The position numbers were made by a program, and so were the translations under genes. Under the pieces are notes generated by a model. The model had not been told where the DNA came from and did no database searches. It was given only the letters and a program-made list of their open reading frames with translations. From Amycolatopsis acididurans (GTDB lineage Bacteria > Actinomycetota > Actinomycetes > Mycobacteriales > Pseudonocardiaceae): a DNA stretch of 64,000 nucleotides. The stretch covers positions 1 to 64,000 of the forward strand of contig NZ_JAAXLS010000033.1 of the NCBI RefSeq assembly GCF_012328925.1. Reading direction: 5' to 3'. Of this stretch, positions 40,586 to 49,115 are shown in pieces; within the stretch, counting starts at the first letter, position 1, and the number at the start of each line of letters is the position of its first letter.

Positions 40586-41515
40586 TCAGGCGCTGGAGCC
40601 GGGCAACGCGATGGTGGTGGGGGTTTCGCCCGCGGCCTCGCGCCAGCGGGTGCCCCGGCGGGCCGAGCCGAGCAACGCGTTGAGCGCGACCTGGCGCAGG
40701 TCGGTGCCGGTGGTGCGGTCGAGCACGCCGCGCCAGGCCGCGGCCGCGTCCGACTCCGCCGTCGCGACGACGCTCTTCGCCGACGTCGCGTCCGTGACCG
40801 GCTTCGGCGTGACGTAGGCGGGTTCCGCGCCGTCGGGTGTCGCGCCCGCGGCGGTCAGCATCCGCACGCACGCGTCGCGGCGGTCCTTGTGCTCGGTCGC
40901 GCCTTCGTTCACGCCCGCGGTGTAGTTGCCCGGCAGGAAGGCGCTCACCAGCGAGTAGATCCACACCGCGGCGTGCTCGGCATCCAGCGCCTTCTGCAGC
41001 GGCTCGACCGCGTCCGAGGGGATCACCGAACTCGTCGCCGCCACCGGCGCGGGATCGGCGCCCGGCCCCAGCTGGTCGCCGACCTCCTGCAGCCCGGCGC
41101 AGCCCGCGGCCACGGCCGCGACGAGCCCGGCGCGGTAGGGCTCCAGTTGCGGGACCAGTTTCTCGGCCTGTTCGCGCGCCGTGGCCAGGCGCGCCTTCAG
41201 CCCGGCGAATCCGGTCTGCGCCGGATTGGTGGCCTGCGCCTGCGACTTCGGCCGGTTCAGCCGGTCGACCTCGGCCTGCAGCGCCTGCGCGTGCGCGGTG
41301 CGGGCCGTGGCGACCTGCCGCGCGATGTCCGCCTGTGTTCCCGAGGCGCTGCCCGCGGTGGTGTTCGCGGCTTCGGCGTCGGCCCGTGCCTGCTCGGCGA
41401 GCGGGGCCAGCGGATCGGGCTCGTCGGAGTAGCCGGTGTCGCACGCGGCGAGCGGGACGGCCAGTGCCGCCAGCGCGCCCATCCGGAGGACCTCACGGCG
41501 AGTACGGGATGTCAC
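40586..41515 (-). CDS. Tat-type lipoprotein with DUF4439 ferritin-like domain
   Basis: A 309-residue secreted lipoprotein. The N-terminus has SRTRREVLRMGALAALAV, a twin-arginine-like motif, then lipobox LAAC, so Tat export followed by lipidation is likely. The mature part is alanine-rich and helical; the C-terminal third (ALDAEHAAVWIYSLVSAFL onward) matches the ferritin-like DUF4439 pattern, with E-H ligands possible. The function is unknown. GTG at 41515 is used because it places the signal at the very start. Confidence 0.8.
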   Translation of the reverse strand: MTSRTRREVLRMGALAALAVPLAACDTGYSDEPDPLAPLAEQARADAEAANTTAGSASGTQADIARQVATARTAHAQALQAEVDRLNRPKSQAQATNPAQTGFAGLKARLATAREQAEKLVPQLEPYRAGLVAAVAAGCAGLQEVGDQLGPGADPAPVAATSSVIPSDAVEPLQKALDAEHAAVWIYSLVSAFLPGNYTAGVNEGATEHKDRRDACVRMLTAAGATPDGAEPAYVTPKPVTDATSAKSVVATAESDAAAAWRGVLDRTTGTDLRQVALNALLGSARRGTRWREAAGETPTTIALPGSSA

Positions 41516-41624
41516 GTCGCGCCATCCTGCCAGGCGGGGGAGTGACCACGGGCGGTGACGGGGGCGAACAAGATAAGCTTGACCCTCACCAGAGGAAAGA
41601 CAACACAAACAGGAGAGCGCCAAG

Positions 41625-42164
41625 GTGCCAGGAGAACTCGCCGGCAAACTCGAGCCCGTCGTGGCCGAGGCGGTCGCCGGCGCGGGTTTCGACCTCGACG
41701 CCCTCGACGTCCAGCAGGCCGGGCGCCGGAAGCTGGTGAAGGTCGTCGTCGACTCCGACGACGGCGTGGGGCTCGACGAGGTGGCCGAGATCAGCCGCGC
41801 GGTGTCCGCCGCGCTCGACCGGCACGAGCACCTCATCGCGGGCGCCTACACACTCGAGGTCACGTCGCCAGGGGTGGACCGCCCGCTGACCATGCCGAGA
41901 CACTGGCGCCGGGCCCGCTACCGCCTGGTCCGGATCAGCCCGCACGAAGGCGCCGGCTTCGTCGGCAGGGTCGGGCACGCGGGGGAGAAGTCCGTACGGG
42001 TGCTCACCGACGGCGAGATCCGCGACGTCCGCTACGCCGACGTCGCCAAGGCCGTGATCGAAATCGAGTTCAAGCAACCTCCGACGGAGGACCTGAAGCT
42101 GCTGGAATCCGACGCTTCGGGGAAGATCGACGCCGCCGGGACCGCGGAGGAGGAGCCGAAGTGA
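41625..42164 (+). CDS. rimP: Ribosome maturation factor
   Basis: A 179-residue RimP required for 30S subunit maturation. Typical features are LEPVVAEAVAGAGFDLDALDVQQAG at the N-terminus, VSAALDRHEHLIAGAYTLEVTSPGVDRPL (the VSSPG-like block) and a C-terminal SH3-like half. The GTG at 41625 has AGGAGAG upstream. It is first in the nusA-infB operon and overlaps nusA by GTGA. The acidic tail (about 20 residues) is longer than in enterobacteria. Confidence 0.93.
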   Translation: MPGELAGKLEPVVAEAVAGAGFDLDALDVQQAGRRKLVKVVVDSDDGVGLDEVAEISRAVSAALDRHEHLIAGAYTLEVTSPGVDRPLTMPRHWRRARYRLVRISPHEGAGFVGRVGHAGEKSVRVLTDGEIRDVRYADVAKAVIEIEFKQPPTEDLKLLESDASGKIDAAGTAEEEPK

Positions 42165-43186
42165 ACGTCGACATCGCCGCACTGCGTGCGATCGAGCGGG
42201 ACAAGGACATCCCCTTCGAGACGGTGCTGCAGGCCATCGAGTCGGCACTGCTGACCGCCTACAAGCACACCGACGGCCATCAGCCGCACGCGAAGATCGA
42301 CATCGACCGCAAGACCGGGGTCGTCCGGGTGCTCGCGCACACGCTGGACGAGAACGGCGAGGTCGACGAGGAGTGGGACGACACGCCGGAGGGGTTCGGC
42401 CGCATCGCCGCGACCACCGCCCGCCAGGTCATCCTGCAGCGCCTGCGCGACGCCGAGCACGAGAAGACCTACGGCGAGTTCTCCACCAAGGAGGGCGAGA
42501 TCGTCGCGGGCGTCATCCAGCGCGACGCCCGCGCCAACGCGCGCGGGATGGTCGTCGTGCAGGTCGGCGACTCGGAGGGCGTCCTGCCCGCCGCCGAGCA
42601 GGTGGCCGGGGAGAGCTACCAGCACGGCAGCCGGATCAAGGCCTACGTCGTGACGGTCTCCCGCGGCGCGCGCGGCCCGCAGATCACGCTCTCGCGTTCG
42701 CATCCCAACCTCGTGCGCAAGCTGTTCGCGCTCGAGGTGCCCGAGATCGCCGACGGCACGGTGGAGATCGCCGCGGTCGCCCGCGAGGCGGGGCACCGCT
42801 CCAAGATCGCGGTCCGCTCGACGGTGCCCGGCGTCAACGCCAAGGGCGCCTGCATCGGCCCGATGGGCGCGCGAGTGCGCAACGTGATGAGCGAGCTGGC
42901 CGGCGAGAAGATCGACATCATCGACTACTCGGACGATCCGGCCCGGTTCGTGGGGAATGCGCTGTCCCCGGCGAAGGTTGTGTCCGTACGGGTGGTGGAC
43001 GAGCGCGCGAAGACCGCCCGCGTGGTGGTGCCGGACTTCCAGCTTTCCCTGGCCATCGGCAAGGAAGGCCAGAATGCGCGGCTCGCCGCCCGGCTCACCG
43101 GGTGGCGGATCGACATCCGCAGCGACGCCGCGGTGGCCGAGCACGAGGAGTCGCCACGCGCGGCAACAACCGGTTCGTCTGAGTGA
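42161..43186 (+). CDS. nusA: Transcription termination/antitermination factor
   Basis: A 341-residue actinobacterial NusA: N-terminal domain with DKDIPFETVLQAIESALLTAYKH, then an S1 domain (GVIQRDARANARGMVVVQVGD), and two KH domains marked by GACIGPMGARVRNVMSELAGEKIDIIDY and LAIGKEGQNARLAARLTGWRIDI. It binds RNA polymerase and rRNA leader RNA. It lacks the C-terminal acidic repeats of E. coli NusA. GTG 42161 overlaps the rimP stop, and its stop overlaps ylxR. Confidence 0.94.
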   Translation: MNVDIAALRAIERDKDIPFETVLQAIESALLTAYKHTDGHQPHAKIDIDRKTGVVRVLAHTLDENGEVDEEWDDTPEGFGRIAATTARQVILQRLRDAEHEKTYGEFSTKEGEIVAGVIQRDARANARGMVVVQVGDSEGVLPAAEQVAGESYQHGSRIKAYVVTVSRGARGPQITLSRSHPNLVRKLFALEVPEIADGTVEIAAVAREAGHRSKIAVRSTVPGVNAKGACIGPMGARVRNVMSELAGEKIDIIDYSDDPARFVGNALSPAKVVSVRVVDERAKTARVVVPDFQLSLAIGKEGQNARLAARLTGWRIDIRSDAAVAEHEESPRAATTGSSE

Positions 43187-43509
43187 CAGGCGACGGGTTA
43201 AACTCGAACGTGGTTCGAGGCCCGCGTCGGGATGACACGCGTACCGGACACCGGGAGGCACCGGTCCGGATGTGCGTGGGATGCCGGAGGCGAGCTTCGC
43301 ACGGTGAGTTGGTGCGGGTGGTCGCGAAGGAGGGGCACGTGGTCGTCGATGAACGTCGACGGCTGCCGGGCCGGGGTGCGTGGTTGCATCCCGAACCGGA
43401 GTGTCTCACCAAGGCCGAACGACGGCGGGCGTTTTCCAGAGCGTTACGGGCGCCTGGAACACTGGACGTCACGGCGTTGCGGCGGCACCTCGAGCAGCAC
43501 GCCGGGTGA
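43183..43509 (+). CDS. ylxR: YlxR/RnpM RNA-binding protein
   Basis: A 108-residue DUF448 protein with MCVGCRRRASHGELVRVV and LPGRGAWLHPEPECL, the conserved C-x-x-C and GRGAW motifs. YlxR (RnpM) binds RNA and modulates RNase P in Bacillus. Between nusA and infB is its standard place. The first 28 residues before VRMCVGC are unusually long; the true start may be further in, although the GTG at 43183 is coupled to nusA. Confidence 0.88.
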   Translation: MTGDGLNSNVVRGPRRDDTRTGHREAPVRMCVGCRRRASHGELVRVVAKEGHVVVDERRRLPGRGAWLHPEPECLTKAERRRAFSRALRAPGTLDVTALRRHLEQHAG

Positions 43510-43664
43510 ACTACAGGCGGGGGATCCCCCTCCGCCTGAGCCGGAATGAAGGAAGCAGGTCGACCCGTCATGAGTCAGCCGTGAAGCTGAAGCCATGAAC
43601 GCGCGACGATAGGACGAGGTCAGCGGGTGCCTAGCCTGGCTGGCCTCACCAGTTGAGGAGAGCA

Positions 43665-46601
43665 GTGGCAGGCAAGGCCCGCGTGCACGAGCTCGCGAAA
43701 GAGCTCGGTGTCACGAGTAAAGAAGTTCTCGCCAAGCTCAAGGAGCAGGGCGAGTTCGTGAAGTCCGCGTCATCCACCGTCGAGGCACCCGTTGCCCGGC
43801 GGCTGCGTGACGCCTTCTCCGCCAAGGACGGCAGGTCCGGCGGACGTTCCGGCGGCCGCAAGCCGGTTCCCGGCCCCGGCAACGGAGCGGCTCCGGCCGC
43901 ACCCAAGCCCGGCGACGCCGGCCAGAACCGGCCGCGTCCCAGCGCCGTGCCCGGCCCGAAGCCGGGACCGCGCCCCGCGCCGTCGGCGCCTCCGCAGCAG
44001 CAGCCTCCGGCGGAGCCGGAGCAGCAGCCCGCACAGCCGCAGTCGCGGCCCGAGGTGCCCGCGGCCAAGGCGGAGCCGAAGCCCCAGCAGCAGGCCCCGA
44101 AGCCGGGGCCCGCCGCGCCGGGCGGCGGCGGTTCGGTCGTACCGCCCAAGCCGCAGGGCCCCAAGCCCGGCGGTCCCAAGCCCGGCCCGCGTACGCCGCG
44201 CGTCGGCAACAACCCGTTCGGCGTCGGCTCCGGTTCTCCGGCGCCGCGTCCGCCCGCGCCGCGTCCCGGCCCGCCCGGTGACCGCGGCCCGCGTCCCGGC
44301 AGCGAGCGCCCCTCCGGTGGCGAGCGTTCCGGCGGTGGCGAGCGTCCGGCGCAGGCTCCGCGTCCCGGCGGCGGCAACCGGCCGAGCCCGGGCAACATGC
44401 CGCCGCGGCCGAACCCGGGCATGATGCCCGGCCGCACGCAGCGGCCCGCGCCCGGTGGCGGTCGTCCCGGTGGCGGCGGTGGCCGTACCGGCGCGCCCGG
44501 TCGTGGCGGTCCCGGCGGTGGCGGTCGTCCCGGTGGTGGCGGCGGCGGCGGTTTCCGCGGCGGCCCCGGTGGCGGTGGCGGCGGCGGTGGCTTCCGCGGC
44601 GGTCCCGGTGGCGGTGCCCCGGCCGGTGGCGGCGGTTTCCGTGGTGGCGGCCCGCGCGGCGGCGGTGGCCGCGGCGGCACGGCCGGTGCCTTCGGCCGTC
44701 CCGGTGGCCCCTCGCGCAAGGGCCGCAAGTCGAAGCGGCAGAAGCGCCAGGAGTACATGGACAACATGCAGGCGCCGAGCGTCGGTGGGGTGCGGCTGCC
44801 CAAGGGCAGCGGCGAGACCATCCGGCTCCCGCGCGGTGCCTCGCTGACCGACTTCGCGGAGAAGATCGACGCCAACCCGGCTTCGCTGGTGCAGGTGCTG
44901 TTCCACCTCGGCGAGATGGTCACGGCCACGCAGTCGGTGTCCGACGAGATCCTGGAGCTGCTCGGCTCCGAGATGAACTACAACGTGCAGGTGGTCAGCC
45001 CCGAGGAGGAGGACCGCGAACTGCTGGAGACCTTCGACATCACCTACGGCGAGGACGCCGGTGACGAGGAGGACCTCCAGGTGCGGCCGCCGGTCGTGAC
45101 CGTCATGGGTCACGTCGACCACGGTAAGACGCGCCTGCTGGACACCATCCGCAAGACGCGGGTGCGCGAGGGTGAGGCCGGCGGCATCACCCAGCACATC
45201 GGTGCCTACCAGGTGGTCACCGAGCTGGAGGGCGTCGAACGGCCGATCACCTTCATCGACACCCCCGGCCACGAATCGTTCACCGCCATGCGTGCTCGCG
45301 GTGCGCAGTCCAGTGACATCGCGGTGCTCGTGGTCGCGGCCGACGACGGCGTCATGCCCCAGACGGTCGAGGCGATCAACCACGCGCAGGCGGCGAAGAC
45401 GCCGATCGTGGTGGCGGTCAACAAGATCGACAAGGAAGGCGCGAACCCGCAGAAGATCCGGCAGCAGCTCACCGAGTACGGGCTGGTCGCCGAGGAGTAC
45501 GGCGGCGACACGATGTTCGTCGACATCTCCGCCCGCGAGAACATCAACATCGAGGGGCTGCTCGAGGCGATCCTGCTGACCGCGGACGCGGCGCTGGACC
45601 TGCGGGCCAACCCCGACATGGAGGCCCAGGGCGTCGCGATCGAGGCGCACCTGGACCGCGGCCGCGGCCCGGTGGCCACGGTGCTGGTGCAGCGCGGCAC
45701 GCTGCGGATCGGCGATTCGGTCGTGGCGGGCGACGCCTACGGCCGCGTGCGCCGGATGGTCGACGAGTACAACGAGGACGTCACCGAGGCGCTGCCCTCG
45801 CGTCCGGTGCAGGTCATCGGCTTCACGTCGGTGCCAGGCGCGGGCGACACGTTCCTGGTCGTCGAGGAGGACCGGGTCGCACGGCAGATCGCCGAGCGGC
45901 GGCAGGCCCGGATTCGCAACGCCCAGAACGCGGCGCGGCGGAAGCGGGTCAGCCTGGAGGACCTGGACTCCGCGCTGAAGGAGACCTCGACCCTCAACCT
46001 GATCATCAAGGGCGACAACTCGGGTACCGTCGAGGCGCTCGAGGCGGCCTTGCTGCAGCTGGATGTGGGCGAAGAGGTCGAGCTCAACGTGGTGCACCGC
46101 GGTGTCGGTGGCGTCACCGAGTCCGACATCGACCTGGCCACCGCGTCGGACGCGATCGTGCTCGGGTTCAACGTGCGGGCGCAGGGCAAGGCGACCGAGC
46201 GGGCCACCCGCGAGGGCGTCGACGTCCGGTACTACACCGTGATCTACCAGGCGATCGAGGAGATCGAGCAGGCCCTCAAGGGCATGCTCAAGCCGGAGTA
46301 CGAAGAGGTCGAGCTCGGCAAGGCGGAGGTCCGCGAGGTCTTCAAGTCCTCGAAGTTCGGCACCATCGCCGGTTGCCTGGTCACCTCGGGCGAGATCCGG
46401 CGCAACGCCAGGGCGCGCCTGCTGCGTGACAATGTCGTGGTCGCGGAGAACCTGCCGGTGTCCTCGCTGCGGCGGTTCAAGGACGACGTGGTCGAGGTTC
46501 GCGACGGGTACGAGTGTGGTTTGACGCTCGGCTCCTACAGCGACATCAAGGTCGGCGACGTCATCGAAACCTACGAGCAGCGCGAGAAGCCTCGCGTCTG
46601 A
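43665..46601 (+). CDS. infB: Translation initiation factor IF-2
   Basis: A 978-residue IF-2. The N-terminus ARVHELAKELGVTSKEVLAKL is the IF2_N helix. A very long Pro/Arg then Gly/Arg-rich linker (about residues 60-360) follows, then a second IF2_N (GASLTDFAEKIDANPASLVQ) and the G domain with VTVMGHVDHGKTRLLD, DTPGHE and NKID. Domains II-IV follow. It brings fMet-tRNA to the 30S subunit. GTG 43665 with GAGGAGA is chosen over TTG 43653. A strong terminator follows. Confidence 0.96.
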   Translation: MAGKARVHELAKELGVTSKEVLAKLKEQGEFVKSASSTVEAPVARRLRDAFSAKDGRSGGRSGGRKPVPGPGNGAAPAAPKPGDAGQNRPRPSAVPGPKPGPRPAPSAPPQQQPPAEPEQQPAQPQSRPEVPAAKAEPKPQQQAPKPGPAAPGGGGSVVPPKPQGPKPGGPKPGPRTPRVGNNPFGVGSGSPAPRPPAPRPGPPGDRGPRPGSERPSGGERSGGGERPAQAPRPGGGNRPSPGNMPPRPNPGMMPGRTQRPAPGGGRPGGGGGRTGAPGRGGPGGGGRPGGGGGGGFRGGPGGGGGGGGFRGGPGGGAPAGGGGFRGGGPRGGGGRGGTAGAFGRPGGPSRKGRKSKRQKRQEYMDNMQAPSVGGVRLPKGSGETIRLPRGASLTDFAEKIDANPASLVQVLFHLGEMVTATQSVSDEILELLGSEMNYNVQVVSPEEEDRELLETFDITYGEDAGDEEDLQVRPPVVTVMGHVDHGKTRLLDTIRKTRVREGEAGGITQHIGAYQVVTELEGVERPITFIDTPGHESFTAMRARGAQSSDIAVLVVAADDGVMPQTVEAINHAQAAKTPIVVAVNKIDKEGANPQKIRQQLTEYGLVAEEYGGDTMFVDISARENINIEGLLEAILLTADAALDLRANPDMEAQGVAIEAHLDRGRGPVATVLVQRGTLRIGDSVVAGDAYGRVRRMVDEYNEDVTEALPSRPVQVIGFTSVPGAGDTFLVVEEDRVARQIAERRQARIRNAQNAARRKRVSLEDLDSALKETSTLNLIIKGDNSGTVEALEAALLQLDVGEEVELNVVHRGVGGVTESDIDLATASDAIVLGFNVRAQGKATERATREGVDVRYYTVIYQAIEEIEQALKGMLKPEYEEVELGKAEVREVFKSSKFGTIAGCLVTSGEIRRNARARLLRDNVVVAENLPVSSLRRFKDDVVEVRDGYECGLTLGSYSDIKVGDVIETYEQREKPRV

Positions 46602-46615
46602 CAGCGGGTAACGTT

Positions 46616-46645
46616 CCGGGGCCAGCCCTTCTGGGCTGGCCCCGG
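46616..46645 (+). terminator. Terminator after infB
   Basis: CCGGGGCCAGCCC (46616-46628) and GGGCTGGCCCCGG (46633-46645) form a perfect 13-bp stem with TTCT loop. It separates infB from the DUF503-rbfA pair. Confidence 0.88.
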
Positions 46646-46670
46646 CCTCGCTCTTTCCGCAAGGACACAC

Positions 46671-46964
46671 ATGTTCGTTGGTGCGCTGGAGTTCGACGTG
46701 CTGCTCGGCGACGTCCGGTCGCTGAAGCAGAAACGCTCGGTGGTGCGGCCGCTGCTCGCGGACCTGCGCAAGCGTTTCGAGGTGTCGGTGGCCGAGGCCG
46801 GGCACCTGGATCTGCACCGGCGTGCCCTGATCGGGGTCGCGGTCGTGGCGGCCGACGGCGCGCACGTTCGTGACGTGCTCGACGAGTGCGAGCGCCTCGT
46901 CGCGGGCAGGCCGGAGCTGGAATTGCTGTCCGCGCACCGCAGGCTGCTCGGACCGGAAGACTAG
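46671..46964 (+). CDS. DUF503 (YlxP-like) protein
   Basis: A 97-residue protein with the DUF503 signature: VGALEFDVLLGDVRSLKQKRSVVRPLLADLRKRF and SVAEAGHLDLHRRALIGVA (H-x-D-L...R). It lies between infB and rbfA, where YlxP homologues sit in firmicutes. A ferredoxin-like RNA-associated fold is likely, but its function is not settled. The ATG at 46671 is preceded by AAGGACACAC. Confidence 0.86.
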   Translation: MFVGALEFDVLLGDVRSLKQKRSVVRPLLADLRKRFEVSVAEAGHLDLHRRALIGVAVVAADGAHVRDVLDECERLVAGRPELELLSAHRRLLGPED

Positions 46965-46989
46965 AAAAGAAAGTAAGGGGTGCGAAGCG

Positions 46990-47451
46990 ATGGCCGATCC
47001 GGCACGCGCGCGGAGGCTGTCCAAGCGGATCTCGCAGATCGTGGCGTCCGCGATCGAGCACGAGATCAAGGACCCGAGGCTGACCTACGTCACGATCACC
47101 GACACGAAGGTGACCGCGGACCTGCACGACGCGACGGTGTACTACACCGTGCTCGGTGAAAACCTCGACGCGGCACCGGATTTCGCCGGCGCGGCCGCGG
47201 CGCTGGAGTCGGCGCGCGGGGTGCTGCGCACGAAGGTCGGCCAGGGCACGGGCGTGCGGTTCACCCCGACCCTGACGTTCGTCGCGGACACCGTGCCCGA
47301 CACCGCGCGGCACATCGAGGATCTGCTGGCGAAGGCCCGCGAGGCCGATGCGGAGGTGGCCCGGCGATCGGCCGGTGCCACGCATGCCGGCGACCCGGAC
47401 CCCTATCGCGCGCCTCGTGAGTCCGAAGAGGACGACGAAGACGAGGACTGA
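46990..47451 (+). CDS. rbfA: Ribosome-binding factor A
   Basis: A 153-residue RbfA: ARARRLSKRISQIVASAIEHEIKDPRL at the start, TYVTITDTKVTADLHDATVYYTVLG in the KH-like core and a long acidic tail (EDDEDED). It assists late 16S rRNA processing and cold adaptation. ATG 46990 follows AAGGGG 8-12 bases upstream. The gene converges with the nitroreductase ten bases away. Confidence 0.93.
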   Translation: MADPARARRLSKRISQIVASAIEHEIKDPRLTYVTITDTKVTADLHDATVYYTVLGENLDAAPDFAGAAAALESARGVLRTKVGQGTGVRFTPTLTFVADTVPDTARHIEDLLAKAREADAEVARRSAGATHAGDPDPYRAPRESEEDDEDED

Positions 47452-47461
47452 GCCGCGGCGG

Positions 47462-47998
47462 CTACCAGCGCCCGCGGTGCATGACCTCGTCGAAGGGGCG
47501 CCGGTCCGGGTTGCGGACGGGCTTGAGCGGACGGTCGGCCGGGTAGCCGAGCGCGATGAGGTAGGCGCACACCCGGTCTTCGGGAAAGCCGAGCAGTTCC
47601 CGCGCGAGAACCTGGTCGAGAACCGCTGAATGGCCGCTTCCGACACCGAGGTCCGCGGCGGTGAGCATCATGTTCGCCGTCGCCTGGCCGAGGTCGAACT
47701 GCACCCGCTCGCCCTCGCTCTCGACGGCGGGGGCGATCAGCGCGATCGTCGCCGCGGAGTGGGCGACGTGCTGGGCGCCCTGCCACACCTTGGCCAGCCT
47801 GCTCAGCTGATCGCGGTCGGTCACCACGACGAAGTCCCACGGCTGTGTGTTCCGCGAGGACGGCGCGCGCCTGCCGGCCTCCACTATCCGGTCCAGATCC
47901 TCCTGGGGAACCGGGCGATCCTCGTAGGAGCGGACATTGCGCCGCGCGGTGAGTACGTTCCAGAACTCCACGGCCTCGACCGTACGCCCGCGCAGCAT
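47462..47998 (-). CDS. Nitroreductase-family flavoprotein
   Basis: A 178-residue FMN-dependent nitroreductase-like protein: LTARRNVRSYEDRPVP, IVEAGRRAPSSRNTQPWDFVVV and DLGQATANMMLTAADLGVGSG, then a GYPADRPLKP motif near the end. It uses NAD(P)H to reduce nitro or quinone groups; physiological substrates are open. The start may be ATG 47998 or GTG 47971 (VEFWNVLTARR), the latter closer to homologues. It interrupts the rightward housekeeping operon on the opposite strand. Confidence 0.84.
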   Translation of the reverse strand: MLRGRTVEAVEFWNVLTARRNVRSYEDRPVPQEDLDRIVEAGRRAPSSRNTQPWDFVVVTDRDQLSRLAKVWQGAQHVAHSAATIALIAPAVESEGERVQFDLGQATANMMLTAADLGVGSGHSAVLDQVLARELLGFPEDRVCAYLIALGYPADRPLKPVRNPDRRPFDEVMHRGRW

Positions 47999-48067
47999 CG
48001 CCTGCAGAAGCCGTCGAGCGGATGGCCGAGGTGGCGCCGTCAGGTGTCGCGGCGACCGGTGCGCGGG

Positions 48068-49090
48068 TCAGGGCTTGCGGGCCACCATCAGATCGCGCAG
48101 GATCGCCTGGTCCACGCGGTGGGCGAAGTCCGGCGTCTCGATCACCTCGAGGCCGGCGGCGCCGAGCACGGCGGCCATTTCGTCCCGCTTCGCGACGTGC
48201 GTGTTCCACGCGATGCCCAGGGCGCCACCGGAGCGCAGCGTGCGCACCCAGTGCGGCATCGCCTCGTCCAGCAGGTCCAGCGGGCTGCGCGAGAGGTCCT
48301 CGCTGCGGTGGCTGCCGTGCTGCACCCCGTAGGGCGCGTCGGTGACGATCGCGTCGACCGAGGAGGTCTTCAGCAGTTCGGTGCCGGTCACGGTGTCGCA
48401 GTTGAGGTAGCTGACGCGGCGGATATCGCCGGCCTTGTACTGCTCCTTGGTCACCCCGAACCCGAGTTCGAGTCGCTGACCGAGTTTCACCTTGTTGCGG
48501 CGCAGCTGGCCCGATTCGGCGGTGTGCTTGATCCGCTTGCCGCGCAGCCACGTCTTGATGAACCGCTCGTAGGCCTCGAAGTCGCGGCCGTCGCGCTCCA
48601 CCCCGGTGGCGTCCAGGCCGTAGATCATCGCCTGGTTGAGCGTGGTTCCCCTGCCGCACAGGGGATCCAGCACGTGCAGCGGCCGCGTCAGGAACGCGGC
48701 CGGGTCCGAAGTGGACAGCAGGGTGACGTTGAGCAGGAGCTTGGTGAACAGCTCGTTGGTCTTGCCCGCGTACTTCTGGATCGTGAGCAGGTCGGAGTCG
48801 AACTTCTCCAGCGGGGCGACTTCCAGCGGCCGCAGCGCATCCCCGGCCAGCTCGAACAGCGCGTAGAGCGAGGAGAGGTTGGACAGCAGTGCGATGTCCT
48901 TTTCGGACAGCCGGGCCTCGGTGGTGAACGTCAGGTACGGCACGCCACCCAGCCGCCGCTCCTCGACACCGGTCGGCGCCGTGCTCAGCGCGTGCGCGAA
49001 CACCGCCAGCTCGGCGCGCAGCAGAGCGGGCGCGGTGTCGGCATAAACGCGGTTGGCCGACGGGTAGAGGAGGATTCCATAGTCGAACAT
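48068..49090 (-). CDS. Trm11/THUMP-like RNA (or DNA) methyltransferase
   Basis: A 340-residue Rossmann methyltransferase. VLDPLCGRGTTLNQAMIYG is motif I in the D-P-x-C-G-x-G-T form and VDAIVTDAPYGVQHG is motif IV (D-A-P-Y instead of D/N-P-P-Y). This is the arrangement of Trm11/Trm-G10-type tRNA guanine methylases. No THUMP domain is obvious in the first 140 residues. The ATG at 49090 is the first in-frame start; the longer frame upstream overlaps the DHH gene antisense and is not credible. Confidence 0.76.
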   Translation of the reverse strand: MFDYGILLYPSANRVYADTAPALLRAELAVFAHALSTAPTGVEERRLGGVPYLTFTTEARLSEKDIALLSNLSSLYALFELAGDALRPLEVAPLEKFDSDLLTIQKYAGKTNELFTKLLLNVTLLSTSDPAAFLTRPLHVLDPLCGRGTTLNQAMIYGLDATGVERDGRDFEAYERFIKTWLRGKRIKHTAESGQLRRNKVKLGQRLELGFGVTKEQYKAGDIRRVSYLNCDTVTGTELLKTSSVDAIVTDAPYGVQHGSHRSEDLSRSPLDLLDEAMPHWVRTLRSGGALGIAWNTHVAKRDEMAAVLGAAGLEVIETPDFAHRVDQAILRDLMVARKP

Positions 49091-49115
49091 CGCGCAAAAG
49101 CGTAGCTTGCCACCT

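Noticed and set aside
44400..44760. Possible tandem repeat or CRISPR-like array
   Set aside because: It is the coding Gly/Arg-rich linker of IF-2; the units are irregular and there are no spacers.
43770..47069. A 1099-codon leftward open frame opposite infB
   Set aside because: It is antisense to IF-2 and much of it mirrors the Gly/Arg linker as Thr/Ala repeats; no protein family is seen.
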